Assembly (NCBI GenBank): GCA_944325875.1
Contig: CALVBU010000001.1
Location: 310,001-374,000 of the forward strand
Length of the DNA: 64,000 nt
From: Candidatus Gastranaerophilales bacterium
GTDB lineage: Bacteria; Cyanobacteriota; Vampirovibrionia; Gastranaerophilales; Gastranaerophilaceae
Direction of reading: 5' to 3'
Of this stretch, positions 26,459 to 34,772 are shown in pieces (positions within the stretch are counted from its first letter, which is position 1; each line of letters begins with the position of its first letter). The translations under genes were made by a program, and so were the position numbers. Under the pieces are notes generated by a model that was not told the origin of the DNA, ran no database searches, and saw only the letters and a program-made list of their open reading frames with translations.

Positions 26459-27118
26459 TTATTTTAGTTTATAAGGATAATCCTCTAAAATTTTCCAACC
26501 ATCATACATAATTAATGCTGAACAATTCATCGGTGTTGACTTACAAGAATTTAACAACTGCGTTCTTGTACAACCTGTCTTTGCACATGAAACAGGAAAA
26601 TATGCATCAAAAGGATTTTGACGATTTCTACTTAATCCAGCATTATAACCTTCTTCGGTACAAAGTAAAAAATCAAACATATCAACCCCTAAAATATTAG
26701 GGGCTTTTTCCCCATTATAGTCAAAGTTTATATCCAGACAATACCCACTACCAAAACGTATTGTTGACCCGTCTGCAAACATTACAGAAATACCTTTTCC
26801 TCCTGTATCTAATTCTGTAACTTTTTTCAAATATTTTGCCAAATATTTATTATAAAAAGCAATAGTTCCTTCTCTATTACCAGCATTTCCTCCCTCTCCA
26901 TCATCGATTCTTGGTGATTTGTCCCAGTAAAAAGCCGGTCCATTATCAATTTCAGAAAGTTTTACTGCTTGAGCCATGTTAGTATAAAATCTTTTAATTT
27001 TTGACTCAATCTCCTGTTTTTTATAATTATGAACAATTACAGGCAATGTCATTGCAGCTACAACCCCAATAATACCTAGCGTTATCAATACTTCTGCAAG
27101 AGTAAATCCTTTCTTCAT
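26459..27118 (-). CDS. Prepilin-like protein, cassette 4
   Basis: A 219-residue prepilin: MKKG, FTLAEVLITLG, hydrophobic helix, then YKKQEIESKIKRFYTNMAQAVKLSE. The globular domain has FDYNGEKAPNILGVDMFDFLL, and the C-terminus CSALIMYDGWKILEDYPYKLK is near-identical in pattern to cassette 1. GGAGG is 8 bases before the ATG. About 110 bases without obvious features lie between its stop and the gap start. The divergent partner encodes a HTH_26-type regulator. Confidence 0.88.
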   Translation of the reverse strand: MKKGFTLAEVLITLGIIGVVAAMTLPVIVHNYKKQEIESKIKRFYTNMAQAVKLSEIDNGPAFYWDKSPRIDDGEGGNAGNREGTIAFYNKYLAKYLKKVTELDTGGKGISVMFADGSTIRFGSGYCLDINFDYNGEKAPNILGVDMFDFLLCTEEGYNAGLSRNRQNPFDAYFPVSCAKTGCTRTQLLNSCKSTPMNCSALIMYDGWKILEDYPYKLK

Positions 27119-27147
27119 AAAACCTCCATTTTATTAAACGTTATTAC

Positions 27148-27183
27148 AATATTATTAAATACATGAATAATATTATTAGTCAA
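27148..27183. promoter_or_regulatory. Cassette 4 candidate promoter and operator repeats
   Basis: The palindrome AATAATATTATT (27166-27177) and an upstream half-matching AATATTATT (27148-27156) together form a 9-9-9 inverted repeat. On the minus strand TTGACT (27183-27178), 16 bases, TATTTA (27161-27156) could drive the pilin, with the palindrome directly after the -35 as in cassette 1. AT-rich sequence makes chance repeats more likely here. Confidence 0.4.
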
Positions 27184-27435
27184 TCATTTAATCTAATCAC
27201 TAAGATTATAAATAATGATAAACTTGCAAATATGATTAAAAACAAATTATCAGAAATGATGGGTATAAGAAGAATGAACATGGCAGAAACGGCAAGAATA
27301 GCCGGATTGAGCCATGTTGCAGTATTTAAAATTTATCATAATAAAACTAAAACAATTGAACTTGAAACTATAAACAAACTGTGTTATGCTCTGGATTGTA
27401 GAATTCAGGATATCTTTGAATATATACCTGACTAG
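27163..27435 (+). CDS. HTH_26-type Cro/C1 regulator, cassette 4
   Basis: A 90-residue protein (67 if started at the in-frame ATG 27232). The domain IKNKLSEMMGIRRMNMAETARIAGLSHVAVFKIYHNKTKTIELETINKLCYALDCRIQDIFEYIP has the HTH_26 signature (KIYHNKTK and ALDCRIQDIFEYIP), a different XRE branch from the other cassettes. Neither start has a Shine-Dalgarno sequence. The downstream start is favoured by domain length and would free the pilin promoter region from coding. Divergent from the cassette 4 prepilin. Confidence 0.8.
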   Translation: MNNIISQSFNLITKIINNDKLANMIKNKLSEMMGIRRMNMAETARIAGLSHVAVFKIYHNKTKTIELETINKLCYALDCRIQDIFEYIPD

Positions 27436-27448
27436 ATTAGGGAATTAT

Positions 27449-27781
27449 ATGAAAATACAAAGACTAAGCAGTTACAGTTTTTCTGGAACTAATGGAAACA
27501 AAAAGGAAAGTTTTCTTGATAGAATACACGAAAACACAAAAAATTCAGCAGATCTAACTGACACAATCGTTGTTCCAAGAACAATTTTTAAAGGTTACTT
27601 GGGCATTATGGCTGGTACAACGTTAATCACATTAGGGGGACTTGTCAATAACACAAAGCATCCAAAACTTTTTAAAGGAACAATGGGCGCAGGACTTTTG
27701 ACATCTTTATACGGAACATGGGCCTTTGTAAGACCTTTTATAATAAAAGATGCAAAAGGCGTTGAAACACAAAAGAAATAA
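27449..27781 (+). CDS. Small membrane protein with N-terminal F-x-G motif
   Basis: A 110-residue protein starting at ATG 27449, after GGGA. The N-terminus MKIQRLSSYSFSGTNGNKK carries F11-S-G13. One or two hydrophobic segments lie at about residues 48-67 (GIMAGTTLITLGGLV) and 78-95. No named family. The motif and layout recall other hypothetical proteins in the window (56373, 63541). It begins 14 bases after the cassette 4 regulator stop, so may be co-transcribed with it. Confidence 0.65.
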   Translation: MKIQRLSSYSFSGTNGNKKESFLDRIHENTKNSADLTDTIVVPRTIFKGYLGIMAGTTLITLGGLVNNTKHPKLFKGTMGAGLLTSLYGTWAFVRPFIIKDAKGVETQKK

Positions 27782-29152
27782 TTATTTAGAAACGCATGCT
27801 GCTATTGCATCCATTAAACGTTTTACCTTAACTACTTCTATTTTCTTTATATCCGAAGGGACATCATTTGCATAAGGAATAATGGCCTTCTTAAATCCTG
27901 AAGCAACAGCTTCATTCAAACGTCTTTCAATATTATTTACAGGATGAATTTCTCCAGACAAACCAATTTCACCGATAATAACAGTCTGACTATCAACAAC
28001 CACATCACGCGCACAAGTTGCAACAGCAAGAGCGATACCTAAATCTGCACTAGGTTCATCTACCTCTATTCCGCCCATTACATTAACATATACGTCTTGT
28101 TTTGAAAGGTTCAATCCTACACGTTTTTCCAACACTGCTAGAATTTGGTGCAATCTGCTAATATCAACCCCATTGGTAACTCTTCTTGGGGTAGGGTAAG
28201 ATGTCATACCGACAAGTGCCTGAATCTCTACCATCAAAGGTCTTGTACCTTCATTTGTCACAATTATAGCACTACCGGGAGCTGCAACTTGAGAACGCTC
28301 ATTCAAGAAAAGTTCATTTGGATTAGTCACACATCTTAGACCGCTTGAATTCATCTCAAAAATACCGACTTCTGATGTATTTCCGAAACGGTTTTTCATA
28401 GAACGAAGCATTCTATAAGATTTATACTTATCACCTTCAAAATAAATTACTGTATCTACCATGTGTTCAAGCACTTTTGGTCCTGCAATATTTCCATCTT
28501 TTGTCACATGGCCTATCACAATAGTTGTAATATTTTTACTTTTTGCAATATGCATCAAAATATTACAACATTCTCTGATTTGCGATACAGAACCGGCTGA
28601 ACTTGGAACATTATTTGAATATATAGCTTGGATACTATCTACAACAACAAAATCAGGAGAAATTTCTTCAATTTGAGATTTAATATTCTCCATATTAGTC
28701 TGAGGATAAATATATAAACTTTCAGCACATATTCCTAAGCGTTCTGCTCTTAATTTCAATTGAGTCGCACTTTCTTCCGCTGAAATATATAAAACTTTTT
28801 TGCTACTTTTACACAACTCACCACAAGTCTGTAAAGTTATCGTAGACTTTCCAATCCCCGGATCCCCTGCTAGAAGAACTAAAGATCCCTGAACAAACCC
28901 TCCTCCAAGTACTCTGTCAAACTCTGAGATATTAGTAGAGACCCTTACACTCTCATCAACTTTAATATCTTTTAAAAGAGCAGGTTTTTCTGTATTTATA
29001 AATTCATTTGCAACAGCATTGTGAAGCTTTTCTGAATATTGAACTTCTTCAACCAAAGATCCCCAAGTTCCACATTCAGGACACTTTCCAAGATAACCTG
29101 CTGTTTCATAACCACATTCTGAACATACCCATTTTGATTTAACTTTAGCCAT
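27782..29152 (-). CDS. radA: DNA repair protein RadA/Sms
   Basis: A 456-residue RecA-like protein that promotes branch migration in recombination and natural transformation. The N-terminal zinc finger is CSECGYETAGYLGKCPECGTWGSL. Walker A is GDPGIGKST, the RadA KNRFG motif is in RSMKNRFGNTSEVGIF, and the C-terminal Lon-like domain has VNVMGGIEVDEPSADLGIALAVA and IGEIGLSGEIHPV. I start at ATG 29152, not six codons upstream, because a TTGACT/TATAAT promoter ends 6 bases before it, predicting a leaderless transcript beginning at the ATG. Confidence 0.95.
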   Translation of the reverse strand: MAKVKSKWVCSECGYETAGYLGKCPECGTWGSLVEEVQYSEKLHNAVANEFINTEKPALLKDIKVDESVRVSTNISEFDRVLGGGFVQGSLVLLAGDPGIGKSTITLQTCGELCKSSKKVLYISAEESATQLKLRAERLGICAESLYIYPQTNMENIKSQIEEISPDFVVVDSIQAIYSNNVPSSAGSVSQIRECCNILMHIAKSKNITTIVIGHVTKDGNIAGPKVLEHMVDTVIYFEGDKYKSYRMLRSMKNRFGNTSEVGIFEMNSSGLRCVTNPNELFLNERSQVAAPGSAIIVTNEGTRPLMVEIQALVGMTSYPTPRRVTNGVDISRLHQILAVLEKRVGLNLSKQDVYVNVMGGIEVDEPSADLGIALAVATCARDVVVDSQTVIIGEIGLSGEIHPVNNIERRLNEAVASGFKKAIIPYANDVPSDIKKIEVVKVKRLMDAIAACVSK

Positions 29153-29158
29153 AGAGAG

Positions 29159-29188
29159 ATTATAGTACAACTTTTATACAAAAGTCAA
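29159..29188 (-). promoter_or_regulatory. radA promoter, leaderless
   Basis: TTGACT (29188-29183), 18 bases, TATAAT (29164-29159), then CTCTCT and the ATG. The start site should fall on the initiation codon itself, so the message would have no 5' leader or ribosome site. Confidence 0.65.
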
Positions 29189-29202
29189 AAAGAACAAAAA
29201 TA

Positions 29203-29227
29203 AGGCGGATTTCTATTTAATCCGCCT
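29203..29227 (-). terminator. Terminator of the 29255 gene
   Basis: AGGCGGATT (29203-29211) pairs perfectly with AATCCGCCT (29219-29227). On the minus strand the hairpin is followed by TTATTTTTG. Confidence 0.82.
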
Positions 29228-29254
29228 CATCATATATTTTTTAAATAATATTAA

Positions 29255-30313
29255 TTATTTTTTTCTTTCTGTTCTATTAATTGCAGCTACATCGTTAACT
29301 CTCATTGCAAAATAAGGTTTATCTTTTCCTTGTTCTTGTAAGAAAATTACGAATGTATCATCAAAATAGAATTTTCTAGTTTTAAGTTTTTGGGCTGGAA
29401 GCATTGCAGACATTTTTGTAGCAATTATAGCTTCACTCTTAAGTTTCACACCTTCATTATCCATTTTGAAATCAACAGTTTCCAAAGCCTTATCAATCAT
29501 CATATTTGTGCCTTTGATTGGACGATTGCATAGCTCGTCAAAAGACTGTTCTTTATACAATCCAATATTTGGAACCTTCAACAAATCTTTTTCTGTAAAA
29601 TCTGTATTACCGTCATATTTTGCTCTTTTAATAAACATATCTGAATACAATTTATCAAAAGGCTTATCATCATTAGTTCTATACAAATACAAAACATCAT
29701 CTGTTTGAGTATAAATTACTATTGCAAAATCTTTTGAAGAGTTAAAGAACATAACGTTAACTGTTTTGTCCAAGATTTTGTCACTATCTTTATTGATTCC
29801 GAAATATTGAACTTTTTCTCTATTTTTACCAAATCTTTCCATTTTCAACTTATCGAATGCTGTTAAGAATTTAAAATCTTTCTTCAACATTGCATAAGCT
29901 GTATATTTTTCAGGACCTGGAGTCCAATCTACAGAATCTAAAACATCACTTGTCTCGTTAAATTTTTCTTTAATTGCATTTTCAATTGTTGTACGCAACT
30001 CAGGTGAAGTTTCTCCGAACTTTGTATAGTATGAATCTTCAGAAATCATATTTTTAGTAAAAGACTGAGTATTTAACTGTTCTACTAATCTTGATTTTTT
30101 ACCTTCAAAAACAACAGGGCCTTTTACTACTTCATTCATCAAATCGTTCCATACAAGCTGGAATGTACCAACCCATATTCTATTCGGAGCAGCAGATTGA
30201 GTCTTCATTGTCGGAAGTAATGCTAAAGTTTCAGGCGCTTTATCTAATGCAAACACCGATAAACCTCCAGCCAAGAGCAATGCTGCAACGATTGCCGATA
30301 GAGTTTTTTTCAT
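29255..30313 (-). CDS. Secreted protein of unknown function
   Basis: A 352-residue protein with a signal peptide (MKKTLSAIVAALLLAGGLSVFA, cleavage near residue 22). The mature part is alpha/beta in pattern, with NRIWVGTFQLVWNDLMNEVVKGPVVFEG early and KTRKFYFDDTFVIFLQEQGKDKPYFAMRVNDVAAINR at the end. That ending is the strand-loop-strand pattern seen near the reactive loop end of serpin-like proteins (FVIFLQEQGKDKPYFAMRV resembles PFLFLI-type serpin endings), but I cannot confirm homology. AGGAG lies before ATG 30313, which I prefer to the upstream start. It follows a DUF167 gene by 35 bases. Confidence 0.65.
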   Translation of the reverse strand: MKKTLSAIVAALLLAGGLSVFALDKAPETLALLPTMKTQSAAPNRIWVGTFQLVWNDLMNEVVKGPVVFEGKKSRLVEQLNTQSFTKNMISEDSYYTKFGETSPELRTTIENAIKEKFNETSDVLDSVDWTPGPEKYTAYAMLKKDFKFLTAFDKLKMERFGKNREKVQYFGINKDSDKILDKTVNVMFFNSSKDFAIVIYTQTDDVLYLYRTNDDKPFDKLYSDMFIKRAKYDGNTDFTEKDLLKVPNIGLYKEQSFDELCNRPIKGTNMMIDKALETVDFKMDNEGVKLKSEAIIATKMSAMLPAQKLKTRKFYFDDTFVIFLQEQGKDKPYFAMRVNDVAAINRTERKK

Positions 30314-30348
30314 ATTAATAGCTCCTTTCAATCTAATACCATAAGGTA

Positions 30349-30627
30349 TCAATATAAAACACTTTTAATCATGGAAATCTTATCATCATCAACGGTTTTA
30401 ATCAATAGAGTTTTTTCTTTAGAAGTTTCGCCTTTTAAAATCTCAATTGAGGTCTTTGGCACTTTAAATAATTTAGATAAATACTCTACCAAACACTTAT
30501 TTGCCTTGCCATCTATCGGTTGAGCCGTAATTTTAACCTTCACACCCTCCGGAGTTTTTATAATCTCATTTTTAGAGGCATTTGGCGAAATTTTTAGACT
30601 TATAATTATACCTTCATCTTTTTTCAT
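30349..30627 (-). CDS. DUF167 (YggU) family protein
   Basis: A 92-residue YggU-type protein: ISLKISPNASKNEIIKTPEGVKVKITAQPIDGKANKCLVEYLSKLFKVPKTSIEILKGETSKEKTLLIK spans the whole domain. The P-x-DGKAN core is the family mark. Function unknown; in cyanobacterial relatives and others it is a conserved cytoplasmic protein. First gene of a short unit with the secreted protein at 29255. Confidence 0.9.
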   Translation of the reverse strand: MKKDEGIIISLKISPNASKNEIIKTPEGVKVKITAQPIDGKANKCLVEYLSKLFKVPKTSIEILKGETSKEKTLLIKTVDDDKISMIKSVLY

Positions 30628-30700
30628 CAGTAATCCTTATGTATGAAATTTGTACAATTTGCTTGAAATATATAAATAAAATTCGTATTATTATTATATC

Positions 30701-32917
30701 ATGTCCGAAAAATCACTATTTGATGAAATTAAACAAGCACTAATTGCACAAAACAGAGAAGAAAGCGATATTGCAAAAATTGAAGAAGCTTTCCACTTTG
30801 CAGAGCGATTGCATGAAGGACAATACAGGGTATCAGAAGAGCCTTATATTATTCACCCCGTTGAAGTAGCAAAAATACTTATAAACCTTAAAGCTGACTC
30901 TCATACAGTTATGGCAGCATTCTTGCATGATATTCTGGAAGATACAGATACTCAACCGGAAGAAATTGAAAAACGTTTTGGAAAAGATGTCTTAACGCTT
31001 GTACAAGGCGTTACAAAACTCGGAAAACTTCAGTTCAAATCAAAAGAAGAACGCCAAGCAGAAAATTTCCGCAGACTATTTATAGCAATGGCAAACGACA
31101 TAAGAATTATTTTTCTTAAGCTTGCTGACAGATTGCATAATATGCGAACCCTAAACTTTATGGCAGCCCCTAAACAAGTTAAAATAGCAAAAGAAACCCT
31201 TGATATATTTGCACCTCTTGCCAATCGTTTAGGTATTTACAAAATCAAAGCAGAATTAGAAGACTTATCACTCCGTTACCTTGAACCGGATAAATATTTT
31301 GAAATTGCACAACTCGTATCGCAAACTAAAGCTGAAAGAGAAATGACCGTGCAACTTCTTATTGATAAGATTTCAAAAGACGTTAAAAAAAGCGGAATTA
31401 ATGCACAAATCACAGGCCGAGCAAAGCATTATTACAGCATATACGCTAAAATGAAAAGATTAAATCTTGCATTCCACGAGTTATACGATATTACAGCAGT
31501 AAGGGTAATCGTTGATACAGAAAAAGAATGTTACGAAGTTCTCGGACTAATTCATTCCCAATTCAAACCAATTCCTGGCAGGTTTAAAGATTACATAGCG
31601 ATGCCTAAAGGCAACATGTACCAGTCACTTCACACCTCAGTAATCGGACCGCGTTCAAAACCGTTGGAAGTCCAAATCAGAACCTGGGAAATGCATGAAG
31701 TTGCTGAATATGGTGTCGCTGCTCACTGGAGATATAAAGAAAAAGGTTCTCAAAAAGCTGACAATCAATCTGATTTGCAGTTCTCTTGGATGAGAAAACT
31801 TGTAGAATATGACAAAGATATGACATCAGCTGAAGACTATGTAAACTCAGTAAAACTTGATTTGTTTTCAGATCAAGTCTTTGCATTCACTCCAAATGGA
31901 GATGTATTTGACCTACCAAGAAATGCAACACCTGTAGATTTTGCATATAGAATTCACTCCGAAGTCGGAAACAAAACCGTTGGAGCTTTAATAAACGGCA
32001 GAATAGCCCAATTAGATACAAAACTAAATAATGGTGACATAGTTGAAATTTTAACATCAAAAACTCCTGCGCCGCGTCTTGATTGGCTAAACTTTGTAGT
32101 AACAAAACAGGCATCATCAAAGATAAAACAATGGTTTAAGAAAAATAATCGAGAAGCACACTTAGAAACAGGTAAAGCAAATCTGGAACACGAGCTTACT
32201 AAAGCTGTCTTTGATGATTATGTAAAACAAGGCGAGTTTGAAAAAGTCGCCAAAATTATGAATTACCAAAGCGCAGATGATTTATTTGCAGCATTGGGAT
32301 ACGGTGAAACCACTGTAAATAAAGTAATTAATAAACTCAAAAAGCCTCAACAAAAATCTGTAGAAAGTACTTTCCACACTTCAAACCGTAAAAAATCTGA
32401 AAAAGATATCGTCGGACTTGAAGGACTTATGTATTCATTTGCGCGTTGCTGTTCACCAATTCCCGGAGAACCAATCGTAGGTGTGGTAACCAGATCTAAA
32501 GGGGTATCAGTTCATAGAATAGATTGCAAAACCCTTGAAAACGTTCCTCCTGAAAGATTAATGGATATACATTGGTCAGGACAAAATATTAATAAAACAT
32601 ATTCTACAACTATTAGAATTGAAACCGGCGAAAAAATGGGGTTATTAAAAGATATTATTGCTGCGGTATCAGACAATAACATCAATATTAATTATGCAAA
32701 TGTAAAAGCTAAAAGTGCTAAAAAAATAGGTGTAATTGAACTCGGTATAGAACTTGATAATGTTGAAACCCTAAAAAAAGTAATAAATTGTATTCAATCT
32801 ATACCAGATGTATATTCCGTAAAAAGAATTCAGACTTCTTACTCTGCACACCCACAACAACCTAGAAACAATAAGAATCAAAAAAATTCTAAAAATATTA
32901 AAAAGAAAACTAAATAA
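30701..32917 (+). CDS. rel: Bifunctional (p)ppGpp synthase/hydrolase
   Basis: A 738-residue Rel/SpoT-type protein controlling the stringent response. The hydrolase HD site is H52 (YIIHPVE), H76-D77 and E80-D81 in FLHDILEDT. The synthetase has FKDYIAMPKGNMYQSLHTSVIGP. TGS (FAFTPNGDVFDLPRNATPVDFAY), the conserved-cysteine region (FARCCSPIPGEPIVGVVTRSKGVSVHRIDC) and a C-terminal ACT domain follow. All hydrolase and synthetase motifs look intact. A lysine/asparagine-rich tail of about 25 residues ends it. Confidence 0.95.
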   Translation: MSEKSLFDEIKQALIAQNREESDIAKIEEAFHFAERLHEGQYRVSEEPYIIHPVEVAKILINLKADSHTVMAAFLHDILEDTDTQPEEIEKRFGKDVLTLVQGVTKLGKLQFKSKEERQAENFRRLFIAMANDIRIIFLKLADRLHNMRTLNFMAAPKQVKIAKETLDIFAPLANRLGIYKIKAELEDLSLRYLEPDKYFEIAQLVSQTKAEREMTVQLLIDKISKDVKKSGINAQITGRAKHYYSIYAKMKRLNLAFHELYDITAVRVIVDTEKECYEVLGLIHSQFKPIPGRFKDYIAMPKGNMYQSLHTSVIGPRSKPLEVQIRTWEMHEVAEYGVAAHWRYKEKGSQKADNQSDLQFSWMRKLVEYDKDMTSAEDYVNSVKLDLFSDQVFAFTPNGDVFDLPRNATPVDFAYRIHSEVGNKTVGALINGRIAQLDTKLNNGDIVEILTSKTPAPRLDWLNFVVTKQASSKIKQWFKKNNREAHLETGKANLEHELTKAVFDDYVKQGEFEKVAKIMNYQSADDLFAALGYGETTVNKVINKLKKPQQKSVESTFHTSNRKKSEKDIVGLEGLMYSFARCCSPIPGEPIVGVVTRSKGVSVHRIDCKTLENVPPERLMDIHWSGQNINKTYSTTIRIETGEKMGLLKDIIAAVSDNNININYANVKAKSAKKIGVIELGIELDNVETLKKVINCIQSIPDVYSVKRIQTSYSAHPQQPRNNKNQKNSKNIKKKTK

Positions 32918-32944
32918 TTTTAAATATTAGCAATAGCTTGTATA

Positions 32945-34681
32945 TTAAGAATACATTTTAAGAGTTCTTTCAATATTTTTGCTTATTACACCCTTGATTG
33001 AATCGTATTCTGTTTGTAATGCGCTGTGTTCTGTATCCAAACGTTTCAAGATATTGTCATACTGCTTGTCTTTTGCTTCTATATCGCGAACTGTTTGTTG
33101 GTATTCTACTTCTGCTCTGGTTATTGCTGCCTCATTCTCCTGCTCGGTTATATCGGCTGCATTGGTATAGATTATTGATGTCCAAGTTGCATTCTCTAAG
33201 CCACTGCCATCTTCGGTTGGCTCGGTGTAGTTTACGCGTTCTAACGTTACATAGCCGTTTTCTAATGCGTACTTCAACCATTCTTGGCTATTCATTAATC
33301 CGTCTTCTAATACAGTCCACAAGATCTTTCCATTCGCGGTCAAGCCTGTCTCTGGGGTTTTTGCATCATCATCTAATGGCTCATCTTCGCCATTCTCATG
33401 TTCCGGATGTGCACCGTTTTCTATGCCATCTAATTCCACTTTATCATCACTTGGACCATTCATTCTGTGCCACAAGTTTACATACCACTGACCTTGGTCT
33501 TTGTCTGTGTATACGATTACTTGTTCGGTAATTATTGGGTCTATTTTATTAAATTCTTCTATCTCTTTCGCTACTTGCTCTTCCCATTCTTTGTGCGCTT
33601 TCTCCCATGCCTCTACGTCGGGTACGGTCTTCATTTCAGTTCCCATTTGTTTTAAATCATGTTCAATGAAATAGAAAAATTTCTGTAGGGACTCTTCTGA
33701 AGCCTGACCCCCGTAGGAATCTCCTATTTTATATTCACCATGCACTTCCCACAACAAGTCAACAGCTCTTTGATAAATAGACATATTAGGATCCGAAGGC
33801 GGGCCACCAACTGTAACTGTAGCATTTTGAGAACCATATGTTACATCAACATTTTCTGTACCACCATCAATTACATCACCTGAACAGTTAGCATCCTGAA
33901 TCATTTTATGAATAGAATCCCAATCTGCTTGATCCTGATGTTTTGCGGTATTCCAACACCAAGAAGTTCCGTGCTCTTGACAGTTTCCATTATATATAGT
34001 AAACGTATGGCCATCACTAGTTTTATGCTCCCCTGGGCCTATTAAATCAGATAAAACGTGCATATAACAGTTTTGATGTCCTGGATTTCCATCAATTGTA
34101 AACCCTAAACAACCACCAGAATTGGTAACAGCATCATATATTTCATTATTTGTAGATGGAACTTCTTCTATTTTATTGAAATCTTTTTGTTGTGGTTCTT
34201 TGGCTATTAAGCCGCCGGGAGTTCCGGTTCCGCCATTTACCCAGTTCTTCCAATCTGAACCCCATATTGAAGTCGCTTTATCTACATATTCAGGATTCTC
34301 CTTATCTTGGTCTTCTACATTTGCAACTCCATATTTCTCCAAGAATTCACCCATTGTTGCACTTTCCAAATAATTTGTCGCATCTGTTTCTGATACCATT
34401 ATTTGGCCGTCTGTATTTATTATTCCATATTGGTTCTTTAATATTCCATATTGGGTTAAACTTGTTCCAGTCAACTTCTGAAGAGTTTTATTTCCGTCTT
34501 CATCATAGGTTGAAAACATTAATTCTGTCTGGCTTAATGCATCTAAATATGCTGAGCTTGCTTCACTTGTCTTGCTAGCTAAGGCCATTTTTGCGGTCGT
34601 GATTGTCTGTGAACGCAATTCATTATCTGACAATCGCGCTGTTATGCTTAGTAATCTCGCTTGTGATGCACTTAAGCCCAT
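32945..34681 (-). CDS. Large lineage-type protein with conserved coiled ends and a variable centre
   Basis: A 578-residue protein. The N-terminus (GLSASQARLLSITARLSDNELRSQTITTAKMALASK) and C-terminus (about 60 residues of heptad-rich helix, from AITRAEVEYQQTVRDIEAKDKQY to NIERTLKMYS) are helical, with a polar, acidic, cysteine- and tryptophan-containing middle. This coil-variable-coil layout resembles axial or filament-forming proteins (flagellin/hook family), though no specific motif proves it. Base composition is unusual: 46% GC in 33121-33240 by hand count against 33% in 34801-34860. No signal peptide. Function unknown. Confidence 0.7.
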   Translation of the reverse strand: MGLSASQARLLSITARLSDNELRSQTITTAKMALASKTSEASSAYLDALSQTELMFSTYDEDGNKTLQKLTGTSLTQYGILKNQYGIINTDGQIMVSETDATNYLESATMGEFLEKYGVANVEDQDKENPEYVDKATSIWGSDWKNWVNGGTGTPGGLIAKEPQQKDFNKIEEVPSTNNEIYDAVTNSGGCLGFTIDGNPGHQNCYMHVLSDLIGPGEHKTSDGHTFTIYNGNCQEHGTSWCWNTAKHQDQADWDSIHKMIQDANCSGDVIDGGTENVDVTYGSQNATVTVGGPPSDPNMSIYQRAVDLLWEVHGEYKIGDSYGGQASEESLQKFFYFIEHDLKQMGTEMKTVPDVEAWEKAHKEWEEQVAKEIEEFNKIDPIITEQVIVYTDKDQGQWYVNLWHRMNGPSDDKVELDGIENGAHPEHENGEDEPLDDDAKTPETGLTANGKILWTVLEDGLMNSQEWLKYALENGYVTLERVNYTEPTEDGSGLENATWTSIIYTNAADITEQENEAAITRAEVEYQQTVRDIEAKDKQYDNILKRLDTEHSALQTEYDSIKGVISKNIERTLKMYS

Positions 34682-34772
34682 TTTGACAATCCTTTTCCTT
34701 ATAAATCGTCAATATGAATATCGGCTCAATTAGCTTATTACTTAAGAAAAATCACGATTTGTAAAGATATTG

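Noticed and set aside
32979-34578. Leucine/histidine-rich open frames on the plus strand opposite the 32945 gene
   Set aside because: They are antisense shadows with low-complexity composition and no start signals.
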